10,427 nt of DNA from JBDSSS01 sp038224055 (GTDB lineage: Bacteria; Actinomycetota; Actinomycetes; Actinomycetales; Dermatophilaceae): the NCBI GenBank assembly GCA_038224055.1, contig JBBRGO010000105.1:1-10427 (forward strand), written 5' to 3'. Position 1 is the first letter of the stretch; each line of letters opens with the position of its first letter. The position numbers were made by a program, and so were the translations under genes. The notes beneath the pieces were generated by a model. The model had not been told where the DNA came from, did not search any database, and was given only the letters and a program-made list of their open reading frames with translations. This document shows, piece by piece, positions 1-6,433 of the stretch.

Positions 1-1232
1 GAGCGACCGAGCGACACCGTGCCGCCGGCCGCCTCGGCGATCCGGCGGGCGATGTCGAGGCCCAGGCCGGAGGAGCCGGTGCCGCTCCGGCCGCGCTGCA
101 CCGAGTCACTGCTCGCCCCCGGCCCGCCGTCGGCGACCACGACCAGCACCTCGGGTCCGTCGAGGCGGACCGACACCGACACGGCGGCGCCCTCCGGGGT
201 GTGCGCGAAGACGTTGTCGAGCAGGACGTCGACGATGTCGGTGACGTCCTCCCGGGCGAGGCCCACCGGGGCGAGCCCGTCCGGTGTGACGACCTCGAAG
301 GGACGCCCCTGGTCCTGTGCGAGCGGCTCCCAGAACGCGGCTCTCGCCCGCACGACCGGCGCGAGGTCGCACCCCGTCGGGAGCGCGGTGCGCAGCGGCC
401 TGCGTGCCTCCCGCACGATCGAGTCGACGCTGCGTTGCAGCTCGTCGACGTGGTGGCGCAGCCGGGCCGAGACCTCGGGATCGGCCACGAGGTCGGTGTC
501 GAGGCGCAGGGCGGTCACCGGTGTCCGCAGGCGGTGCCCGAGGTCGGCCACCGACTCGCGCTCGGCGGCGACGAGCACGTCGATCCGGTCTGCGAGCTGG
601 TTGAGCGCTCCCGCGAGCTCGACGGTCTCAGGTGGCCCCGTGAGCACGGCCCTCGTCCCCAGCTCACCCTCCCGGATGCGGTGGGCCACGGCGGCCAGGT
701 CGGTCACCGGCACACTGACCCGTCGCCCGAGCCGCAGGGCGATGACGGCAGCGAGGCCGACGAGCAGCAGCCCGAGCGCGATGATCGTCGCCCAGGCGGC
801 CGCCACTCCCTGACGCAGCTCGGCATCGGTGACGGACGCCTCGACGACCGAGATCCCGGCCTCGGTCTGCACCGGGATGATCACGTCGAGGCCCTCGTCG
901 GTGCGCTCGGTGGTGGCCGTCCGGGTCGAGCGGGCCCGCGCCACCTCCGCCGTCTCGTCACCAGGAGAGTCGTCGCGGCCGAGGACCCGTCCCGTCGGGG
1001 TGTGCACGGCCACGACCATCCCCTGCGCCGTGAACAGGTCGAGGGCCTGCGAGAGCACCCTCTCGCTGTCGACGCTGGCGACGAGGGTGGAGACGCTCTG
1101 CGCCTGCTGCCGGGCCCGGTTGACGGCACGGTCCTCGGCCAGGTTGGCAACGAGGACGCAGAGCGGCACGATGAACGCGATGACGACCGCCGATGTGGTC
1201 GCGGCGACGAGCCACGTGATCTGCCGTCGCAT
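1..1232 (-). CDS. HAMP-domain sensor histidine kinase (C-terminus cut by window edge)
   Basis: This is the membrane sensor kinase of a two-component system; it should autophosphorylate on His and pass the phosphate to the regulator encoded just upstream. I read 410 codons before the left edge. A first membrane helix spans about residues 8-30, then an extracytoplasmic sensor region (about 31-142) of unknown ligand, then a second helix (about 144-167). A HAMP linker (about 168-222) follows. The HisKA H-box is DLGHRLRTPVTAL, with phospho-acceptor His233. The ATPase domain shows the N-box LLDNVFAHTPEG (Asn340), the G1 box VADGGPG (Asp368) and the G2 box SGLGLDIARRI (388-398). Only the last few residues are missing. 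The residue after His233 is Arg instead of the usual Glu, as I recall for a subset of actinobacterial kinases. The ATG overlaps the regulator's stop by one base (TGATG), with no strong ribosome binding site, so translational coupling is likely. The signal sensed is unknown. Confidence 0.95.
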   Translation of the reverse strand, partial: MRRQITWLVAATTSAVVIAFIVPLCVLVANLAEDRAVNRARQQAQSVSTLVASVDSERVLSQALDLFTAQGMVVAVHTPTGRVLGRDDSPGDETAEVARARSTRTATTERTDEGLDVIIPVQTEAGISVVEASVTDAELRQGVAAAWATIIALGLLLVGLAAVIALRLGRRVSVPVTDLAAVAHRIREGELGTRAVLTGPPETVELAGALNQLADRIDVLVAAERESVADLGHRLRTPVTALRLDTDLVADPEVSARLRHHVDELQRSVDSIVREARRPLRTALPTGCDLAPVVRARAAFWEPLAQDQGRPFEVVTPDGLAPVGLAREDVTDIVDVLLDNVFAHTPEGAAVSVSVRLDGPEVLVVVADGGPGASSDSVQRGRSGTGSSGLGLDIARRIAEAAGGTVSLGR

Positions 1233-1930
1233 CAGGTGACGTCCCCCGGGGGCGAGAGCCGGACACCCACGCCTCGGACACTGTGGAGGTAGCACGGATG
1301 AGCAGCCGACTCGCCCAGCTTGCGGCGCAGCCACGACAGGTGGACGTCGACGGTGCGCTCGCCTCCCCCGTACACCTGCCGCCACACCTCGGCGAGGATG
1401 TCGCGCTTCGTGACGACCTCGCCGGCCCGGCTCGCGAGGAACAACAGCAGGTCGAACTCGCGCCGCGAGAGCTCGAGTGCCGTGCCGTCGAGCGTCACCG
1501 CACGGCTCGAGGGGTCGATCTCGAGCCCGCCCACGACGACGCGGTCGTCGGTGGCGCCGGACCCGCCGCGCCGCAGGACCGCCCGCATCCGGGCCTCGAG
1601 CTGGTCGACGGTGAAGGGCTTGAGCACGTAGTCGTCCGCCCCGGCGTCCAGCGCGCGCACGACCGAGGCGTCGTCGTCGAGCGCCGTGACGACGATGACC
1701 GGGGTGGCGCTGACCGCGCGGAGCATCGTCAGCACCCGCTGACCGTCGACGTCGGGAAGGCCGAGGTCGAGGAGCACGAGGTCCGGGTGCTCGTTGAGCA
1801 CCTGCTCCAACCCCCCGAGGCCGGTCGCTGCGCTCGTCACGGCATGGCCTCGGCTCGCGAGCGATCGCACGAGCGAGCCCCGGATGGCGGGGTCGTCCTC
1901 GATGACGAGCACGTGGGTCACGAGGGTCAC
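1232..1930 (-). CDS. OmpR/PhoB-family DNA-binding response regulator
   Basis: This is the cytoplasmic transcription factor partner of the adjacent sensor kinase. The receiver domain covers about residues 1-120: acidic pair Asp12/Asp13, phospho-acceptor Asp55 in LVLLDLGLPD, switch Thr82 and conserved Lys104 in YVLKPF. The C-terminal winged-helix domain (about 130-228) has the OmpR-type recognition region, including LSRREFDLLLFLASRAGEVV, then RTVDVHLSWLRRKLG and the closing hairpin VRGVGVRL. At 232 residues it is a normal full-length member. The longest reading starts at GTG 1930; in-frame GTG codons three and six codons further in are also possible starts, and no clear ribosome binding site decides between them. 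It is the first gene of the pair and divergent from the membrane-protein gene at 1996. A direct effect on that neighbour is plausible but inferred. Targets are unknown. Confidence 0.96.
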   Translation of the reverse strand: MTLVTHVLVIEDDPAIRGSLVRSLASRGHAVTSAATGLGGLEQVLNEHPDLVLLDLGLPDVDGQRVLTMLRAVSATPVIVVTALDDDASVVRALDAGADDYVLKPFTVDQLEARMRAVLRRGGSGATDDRVVVGGLEIDPSSRAVTLDGTALELSRREFDLLLFLASRAGEVVTKRDILAEVWRQVYGGGERTVDVHLSWLRRKLGESAAHPCYLHSVRGVGVRLSPPGDVT

Positions 1931-1995
1931 CGTACGCCCGGCCGAGGCGGCCGGGTGCTGGTCCGCTCCCCCGCCGACCCCGTGCGGCGGTCCGC
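1931..1995. promoter_or_regulatory. Divergent intergenic region between regulator and membrane-protein gene
   Basis: These 65 bases separate two divergent start codons, so they should hold both promoters. I see no convincing -10/-35 pair on either strand. A GC-rich inverted repeat, CCCGGCC (1937-1943) and GGCCGGG (1949-1955) with a 5-base spacer, lies directly upstream of the regulator's start. It could be a regulator site or chance in DNA this GC-rich. OmpR-type regulators more often bind direct repeats, so the link to the regulator is weak. Confidence 0.4.
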
Positions 1996-2730
1996 ATGAG
2001 GGGGCCGTTTCGCACCCCGGCCCCGGGCACGTTGAGGATGCTGCTCGGTTGGGTCCTCGTCGTCGTCGTCACCGCCGTGGCGACCACGTGGGTGGTGACG
2101 CGCGTCGGACAGGACGTCGCGGGCGAGCTGGTGCAGCCGTTGCCCACGCTCGCTGCGACCGTGGCACCGAGGGCGGGGACCCCGGTGCCGCCCCCCGTGG
2201 CCACGGGCAGTACCGGCGAAGGGATGGGGGCGGCGCCACCCGTCGCGACCGACACGGCGCGGGCCGATGCGCCGACCCGCCGAGACCCCGTGACCACCGA
2301 GGGCCCCACGACGTCGGCCGGCCGACACGGGAACGCCTCGCAGGGCCGCGTTGACCAGCCGACCAGCCGACCGGACGTGCAGGACGAGGCCGGGGACGAC
2401 GCCCCCCGACCGTCTCCGGCGGCGACGCCCCCGCGCGTGACCTCCGCACCGGCACCGTCACGAACACCGCAGCCGTCACCGGAACGAACGCCGACGCCGT
2501 CCCCCGCGACCAGGACCTTCTCCGTGGCGGGAGGCACCGTCGCGGTGCGCTGCCGTGACACCGAGCCGGTGGCTCGGTCGGTGACGCCGGTCGACGGCTA
2601 CCGCTTCGAGGTCGAGGTCGAGCGCGAACCCCCGACCCTGCGGGTGAAGTTCTCGAACGAGGCCCGTGAGGACCACCTCTCGGTGACCTGCCGCGGCGGA
2701 GTCCCCGCCCGCTCGGCGGGCGAGGAATGA
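1996..2730 (+). CDS. Membrane-anchored protein of unknown function with Pro/Thr-rich stalk
   Basis: I do not recognise a named family. The 244-residue product has a short basic cytoplasmic N-terminus, one hydrophobic helix at about residues 16-36 (MLLGWVLVVVVTAVATTWVV) and no lipobox, so it is probably an N-terminally anchored protein facing outward. Residues about 45-172 are low-complexity, rich in Pro, Thr, Ala and Asp, and look like a disordered cell-wall-spanning stalk. The last 70 residues form a compact module of alternating polar and hydrophobic residues, probably beta strands, with Cys186 (VRCRD) and Cys232 (VTCRG) placed for one disulfide. A DNA tandem repeat of GACCAGCC (2353-2368) lies in the stalk. 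The gene is divergent from the two-component pair and convergent with nusA (10-base gap). It might be a sensed partner or target of the kinase, but this is inference from position. ATG 1996 gives a basic N-terminus before the helix; an internal ATG at 2038 is a possible alternative start. Confidence 0.82.
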   Translation: MRGPFRTPAPGTLRMLLGWVLVVVVTAVATTWVVTRVGQDVAGELVQPLPTLAATVAPRAGTPVPPPVATGSTGEGMGAAPPVATDTARADAPTRRDPVTTEGPTTSAGRHGNASQGRVDQPTSRPDVQDEAGDDAPRPSPAATPPRVTSAPAPSRTPQPSPERTPTPSPATRTFSVAGGTVAVRCRDTEPVARSVTPVDGYRFEVEVEREPPTLRVKFSNEAREDHLSVTCRGGVPARSAGEE

Positions 2731-2740
2731 CCGGCGGCGG

Positions 2741-3787
2741 TCAGTCCCGCGCGGATGCCGTGGACGAGCCGCCCTCGGGCCGGCGCCCCGCGTCGGTGTC
2801 GGGACGGATGTCGATGCGCCACCCGGTGAGCTTCGCGGCGAGTCGGGCGTTCTGGCCCTCCTTGCCGATGGCCAGGCTGAGCTGGTAGTCCGGCACGATG
2901 ACCCGGGCCGTTCGCGCGGCGGCGTCGACGATCTCGACCGACTGGACCCGCGCCGGGGACAGCGCGGCGGCGACGAAGGCCGCCGGGTCCTCGGCGTAGT
3001 CCACGATGTCGATCTTCTCCCCGCGCAGCTCGCTCATCACGGCCCGGACGCGCGCGCCCATCGGCCCGATGCACGCGCCCTTGGCGTTGACGCCGGCCAC
3101 CTTCGAGTGGACCGCGATCTTCGAACGGTGGCCGGCCTCGCGGGCCAGCGCCGCGATCTCCACGGTGCCGTCGGCGATCTCGGGCACCTCGAAGCGGAAC
3201 AGCGTGCGCACGAGGTTGGGGTGCGTGCGGGACAGGCTCACCTGCGGGCCCTTCGGTCCGCGCTTGACGCTGACGACGAAGCAGCGCAGTCGCTCACCGT
3301 GGAGGTAGCGCTCACCCGGGACCTGCTCGGCGAGCGGGAGGATCCCCTCGACCGTGCCGAAGTCGACGAGGACGTTGCGAGGGTCCTGGCTCTGCTGGAT
3401 GACGCCGGAGATGACGTCTCCCTCGCGGCCCTTGAAGTCGCCGAGGATCGCCTCGTCCTCGAGGTCACGCAACCGCTGGACGATCACCTGGCGGGCGGTC
3501 GAGGCAGCAATCCGGCCGAATCCCGCAGGGGTGTCGTCGAACTCGGGACCGGGCTCACCGCGCTGGGGACGCTCCCCCTCATCGACGGGTAGAGCCTCGC
3601 CCTCCTCGCGAGCCCAGACGATGACGTGGCCGGTCTTGCGGTCGAGCTCGACGCGGGAGTCGCGATAGCTGCCGTCGGTGCGGTGGTAGGCGACCAGGAG
3701 GGCCTGCTCGATGGCAGGGATGAGCACGTCGAGACTGATGTCCCGCTCGCGCTCGAGGCCGCGCAGGGCGGCGAGGTCGATGTCCAT
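2741..3787 (-). CDS. nusA: Transcription termination/antitermination protein NusA
   Basis: NusA binds RNA polymerase and nascent RNA and affects pausing, intrinsic termination and rRNA antitermination. The 348-residue product has the polymerase-binding N-terminal domain (about 1-115). An S1 domain follows at about 116-190 (ILGDFKGREGDVISGVI, then VDFGTVEGILP). Two KH domains come next: KH1 with its loop GPMG at 241-244 and KH2 with GKEG at 308-311 in AIGKEGQNARLAAKLTGWRI. It lacks the acidic C-terminal repeats of the Escherichia coli protein, which is normal for actinobacteria. The frame is open far upstream, but the start is set by MDIDLAAL and an ideal AGGAGG (3795-3800) seven bases before ATG 3787. 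That ATG overlaps the rimP stop by one base (TGATG), so the two are co-transcribed and probably coupled. Unusually, ylxR and infB do not follow; the next gene is convergent and ends 10 bases away. No terminator hairpin fits in that gap. Confidence 0.99.
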   Translation of the reverse strand: MDIDLAALRGLERERDISLDVLIPAIEQALLVAYHRTDGSYRDSRVELDRKTGHVIVWAREEGEALPVDEGERPQRGEPGPEFDDTPAGFGRIAASTARQVIVQRLRDLEDEAILGDFKGREGDVISGVIQQSQDPRNVLVDFGTVEGILPLAEQVPGERYLHGERLRCFVVSVKRGPKGPQVSLSRTHPNLVRTLFRFEVPEIADGTVEIAALAREAGHRSKIAVHSKVAGVNAKGACIGPMGARVRAVMSELRGEKIDIVDYAEDPAAFVAAALSPARVQSVEIVDAAARTARVIVPDYQLSLAIGKEGQNARLAAKLTGWRIDIRPDTDAGRRPEGGSSTASARD

Positions 3788-4383
3788 CAGTGGTCCTCCT
3801 CGGGTGCGGGCGCGTCGGCGTCCGCGGGGGCGTGGTCGACGGACGGACCGCTGGCGTCCCGTCCGTCGGTGCTGCTGTCGTGGTGCGTGAACTCGACCTG
3901 CACGGTTCCTCGCTCGACATCGGCCACGGCGACGGTCAGTCGGCGCGCCGGGGTCTTCTTCGTGGGGGGGATCTCTAGCTCGAGGCTGTCGGCGCCCACC
4001 CCGACGAGGCGGCCGGTGTCCGTGCCGCCGCCGTGTCGGAGCTCGACGAGTCGGCCCACCTGCCTGCGGAACTGGTCCCGGGTCGCGAGCGCGCGCCCCA
4101 CCCCCGGCGACGACACCTCGAGCACGTACGGTGCCGCGCCCATGACGTCGCCCTCCTCGAGCTGTGCATCGACCGCGCGGCTCGCGTCGGCGACGTCGTC
4201 GAGGGTCAACGCGGTGACCCGGCTCGTGCCGTCGGAGGCGTCGAGGTCGCTGATGTCCCGGTCGACGAGCACTCGCACGAGGCGCCGCTTCCCGGCGGAC
4301 GAGACGGCGACGTCCTCCACCACGACTCCCAGCGGGGCGAGCGCGGGCTCGAGGACCGCTCTGATCTGCTGGTCGGTGCTCAT
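3787..4383 (-). CDS. rimP: Ribosome maturation factor RimP
   Basis: RimP (YhbC/DUF150 family) acts in the cytoplasm in maturation of the 30S ribosomal subunit. The N-terminal alpha/beta domain spans about residues 1-95 and carries LEPALAPLGVVVEDV, then VRVLVDRD and the family signature YVLEVSSPGVGRAL (86-99). The C-terminal SH3-like domain (about 100-166) ends in VQVEF. About 30 further residues form a disordered acidic tail rich in Asp, Ala, Pro and His (167-198), making the protein somewhat longer than typical members; tails like this are variable in actinobacteria. ATG 4383 is preceded by AGGAGG (4392-4397) at an 8-base spacing, which firmly supports this start. It is the first gene of the rimP-nusA pair, divergent from the DUF4439 gene. 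RimP next to DUF4439 is also seen in Mycobacterium tuberculosis (Rv2842c and Rv2844), from memory. Confidence 0.97.
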   Translation of the reverse strand: MSTDQQIRAVLEPALAPLGVVVEDVAVSSAGKRRLVRVLVDRDISDLDASDGTSRVTALTLDDVADASRAVDAQLEEGDVMGAAPYVLEVSSPGVGRALATRDQFRRQVGRLVELRHGGGTDTGRLVGVGADSLELEIPPTKKTPARRLTVAVADVERGTVQVEFTHHDSSTDGRDASGPSVDHAPADADAPAPEEDH

Positions 4384-4508
4384 GGACGGCGCCTCCTGCT
4401 CTTCTCGAATGTTCGGGGCGTCGTGCAGCGCACGACGGACCGCGTGGCTCCACTCTAACGGCGTCGCCAGGGCGCCGACGACGACGGCGGCCGTGCGAGG
4501 ATCTCGGC
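4384..4508. promoter_or_regulatory. Divergent promoter region between rimP and the DUF4439 gene
   Basis: These 125 bases carry the control signals for both directions. On the minus strand a good actinobacterial -10 element, TAGAGT, lies at 4452-4457. It predicts a transcript start near 4445 and a leader of about 60 bases before rimP; no clear -35 is visible. The leader holds a perfect stem-loop (listed separately) and the rimP ribosome binding site at 4392-4397. On the plus strand GAGG at 4497-4500 could be the ribosome binding site for the gene at 4509. GAGGAT (4497-4502), six bases before that ATG, could instead be a poor -10 of a leaderless transcript. Confidence 0.5.
4419..4437 (-). promoter_or_regulatory. 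Perfect stem-loop in the predicted rimP-nusA leader
   Basis: CGTCGTGC (4419-4426) and GCACGACG (4430-4437) pair perfectly over 8 bases with a 3-base loop. The hairpin sits between the predicted transcript start (near 4445) and the rimP ribosome binding site (4392-4397). It has no following U-run, so it is not a standard intrinsic terminator. It could be an RNA control element, a DNA operator, or just a stable leader hairpin. NusA is known to autoregulate its operon in Escherichia coli; applying that here is speculation. Confidence 0.4.
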
Positions 4509-5504
4509 ATGGACCGCGACAGGGGTGGACGCGCCCACCGCGCGGTCCGCCGACCGAGCCCGCCCCGCGCCATCGTCTCCCGACGCAGGTTCGTCCTCGT
4601 CGTGGCTCTCGGAGCCGGGTCGGCGCTCGCCGGCTGCGGCGTCCGTCTCGACCTCACCCCGGAGCCCGCTCCGACGCCCACGCGCCGGCCCGCACCGGAC
4701 GAGCCCTACCTCCTTGCCGTGATCGCCGACCTGCGCGACGTCATCGCGTCCGAGCGACGGCTCGTCGACGAGGGCCGGGCAGGGAAGGTCGCGACGGCCC
4801 TGGTGCCGCTGCACGAACGCCAGCTGGCAGTCCTCGTGGGCCGGCTGACCAATGACGGCGTGCCGACCTCGGTCATCACGGCCGGCCCGACCGGCGGGGG
4901 CACGACACCACCGGGACCGGGGACCGAGGCGGCCACGACCCCGGCGCAGCTGGCCAGCCGCCTCGCCGACCTCTCCGCCGCGGACTGGGCGGACCTCGCC
5001 GCCGCGTCGGCTGCGACACGCGACCTCGTCGCGGCGGCATACGGCATGAGGCTTGCGGGGGCCGCGCTGCTCGGCGGCCCGGTTCCCGTCCCCGACACCC
5101 CCAGCCCGAGGCGGGCCGCCCTCGTGGCTCGGACCGCTCCGCTCGTCTACGCATTCGAGGTCGTCGCCGCGCAGACGACCGGGCAGGAGCGCGACCGCGC
5201 CCTCGGCACGCTGTCGGCGCTGCGTCGACTGCTCGTCGACGTCACGCGGCCGCAGGGCGGTGGCCCCGACCTCCCGGACGTCCCCGGCGGCTGGGCCCTC
5301 CCGTTCCCCGTCACCACCCCCGAGGACGCCGGACGGCTGGCCACCCAGACGCTGTCGGCGGCCGTGGACGCAGCGACGGACGTCGTAGGACCGGCCCCGA
5401 CCGGGCCGACGCTCGAGGACGTCGGCCGGTGGAGCGCCCGGGTCCAGTCGCTCGCCACCGCATGGGGCGTGCCGCTCCTCGCCTTCCCGGGCACGACGCG
5501 ATGA
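4509..5504 (+). CDS. Tat-exported lipoprotein with DUF4439 ferritin-like domain
   Basis: The N-terminus combines a twin-arginine motif (SRRRFVL, residues 24-30), a hydrophobic stretch and a lipobox (LAGC, Cys43), predicting Tat export followed by lipid anchoring to the outer face of the membrane. After a Pro-rich linker (about 44-64), residues 66-190 are helical, with LHERQLAVLVGRL at 101-113. The C-terminal segment (about 203-328), from APLVYAFEVVAAQ through ALPFPVTTPEDAGRLATQ to the closing AWGVPLLAFPG, matches the DUF4439 pattern, a ferritin-like four-helix fold of unknown function. I see no canonical pair of ExxH diiron motifs, so metal binding is doubtful. DUF4439 next to rimP recurs in actinobacteria (Rv2844 in Mycobacterium tuberculosis, from memory). 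The stop overlaps the next start by ATGA, implying coupled translation with the phosphotransferase. The start has GAGG eight bases upstream; a later start would lose part of the basic N-region. Confidence 0.85.
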   Translation: MDRDRGGRAHRAVRRPSPPRAIVSRRRFVLVVALGAGSALAGCGVRLDLTPEPAPTPTRRPAPDEPYLLAVIADLRDVIASERRLVDEGRAGKVATALVPLHERQLAVLVGRLTNDGVPTSVITAGPTGGGTTPPGPGTEAATTPAQLASRLADLSAADWADLAAASAATRDLVAAAYGMRLAGAALLGGPVPVPDTPSPRRAALVARTAPLVYAFEVVAAQTTGQERDRALGTLSALRRLLVDVTRPQGGGPDLPDVPGGWALPFPVTTPEDAGRLATQTLSAAVDAATDVVGPAPTGPTLEDVGRWSARVQSLATAWGVPLLAFPGTTR

Positions 5505-6433
5505 CCCGGGACCTCGTGCCGGCACACTTCGCCCACGCCGTCTCCAGCTACCCCGCGGACGGCTGGACCTCGGGTGAGGACTGGGTCGAGGCCCTGCCGG
5601 CCCTGCTCTCGGACCTGCTCGCCGAGTGGGATCTCGAGCCGGCCGGACCGGCGATGTTCGGGGCCTGCGCTCTCGCGGTGCCCGTGCGCCTGCTGGGCGC
5701 CGGCCGGGACGCGGCCGGCGTGAGCGGCGAGGCGGTGCTCAAGGTCGGCTGGCCGCATCCCGAGGCCGCCACGGAGTCGCTCGCCCTCCAGTCCTGGAAC
5801 GGCCACGGAGCGGTCCGGCTGCTGCGCGCCGACCCCGCCCGCTTCGCCCTGCTGCTCGAGCGACTCCACGAGCGGGACCTCACCCGCGTCGACATCGACG
5901 AGGCGTGCGAGGTGCTCGGCGGACTGCTCGCCACCCTGCGCCGGCCGGCCCACCCCCGGGTCCCCCGGCTCGACGACTGGGCCGGCCGCCAGGCCACGGA
6001 GCTGCGCGCCGCGCCGCCGGTGATCCCCCGTCGCTACCTCGACCAGGCAGCCGCGCTCGCCTCGGAGCTCGTCGTGCGCCGACCTGCGGAGGAGCGCCTG
6101 CTCCACACGGACCTGCACTACACGAACGTGCTGGCCGCCTACCGCTCCCCGTGGCTCGCCATCGACCCCAAGCCGATGGCCGGGGACGTCGCCTTCGAGG
6201 TCGCACCGGCCCTGTGGAACCGCGCGGGCGAGCTCGGGACCGGATCCCAGGTCCGGTGGTCGCTGCGGCGCCGGCTGGAGATCATCTGCGAGCGGTCGGG
6301 CATCGACGAGGGCCGGGCTCGGGCGTGGACGATCGTGCGGGAGGCCGACAACGCGGTCGACCTCGCGGCCGATCCGCAGGCCCGCGACCGGATCAGCCTC
6401 GCCGTGATGATCATCAAGGCGATGAACGACTGA
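5501..6433 (+). CDS. APH(6)/hydroxyurea-type small-molecule phosphotransferase
   Basis: This is a cytoplasmic protein-kinase-fold enzyme that should transfer phosphate from ATP to a small hydroxyl-bearing substrate. It resembles the family of streptomycin 6-kinases and Streptomyces hydroxyurea phosphotransferase (PF04655). In the 310-residue product, Lys81 in AVLKVGWPHPEA is the likely ATP-contacting lysine. The segment LLERLHERDL (118-127) fits the hinge region. The catalytic loop is HTDLHYTN (202-209, catalytic Asp204), followed by the metal-binding motif LAIDPKPMAGD (219-229, Asp222). All expected catalytic residues are present. The frame is open upstream to 5429, but ATG 5501 overlaps the previous stop as ATGA and removes a stretch coding for DUF4439 in another frame, so I take 5501. 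The true substrate is unknown; this family is often annotated as aminoglycoside resistance on weak grounds, so resistance should not be assumed. Confidence 0.86.
   Translation: MTRDLVPAHFAHAVSSYPADGWTSGEDWVEALPALLSDLLAEWDLEPAGPAMFGACALAVPVRLLGAGRDAAGVSGEAVLKVGWPHPEAATESLALQSWNGHGAVRLLRADPARFALLLERLHERDLTRVDIDEACEVLGGLLATLRRPAHPRVPRLDDWAGRQATELRAAPPVIPRRYLDQAAALASELVVRRPAEERLLHTDLHYTNVLAAYRSPWLAIDPKPMAGDVAFEVAPALWNRAGELGTGSQVRWSLRRRLEIICERSGIDEGRARAWTIVREADNAVDLAADPQARDRISLAVMIIKAMND

Noticed and set aside
201..1292. Plus-strand open frame opposite the sensor kinase
   Set aside because: Low-complexity composition, no motifs; the minus strand carries complete kinase signatures in the right order.
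2353..2374. Tandem GACCAGCC repeat as a functional repeat element
   Set aside because: Just over two copies inside a low-complexity Pro-rich coding stalk; best explained by coding composition.
4406..4415. CGAATGTTCG in the rimP leader as a LexA (SOS) box
   Set aside because: The actinobacterial box needs CGAAC and GTTCG separated by four bases; here the arms are four bases with a two-base gap.
3788..4681. N-terminal extension of nusA, since its frame stays open far upstream
   Set aside because: The extension runs through rimP in another frame, is Arg-rich with no domain character, and NusA homology starts at MDIDLAAL behind an ideal AGGAGG.
5501..6433. Acquired aminoglycoside-resistance cassette
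   Set aside because: Codon use matches neighbours, there are no mobile-element traces, and it is coupled to a chromosomal DUF4439 gene.
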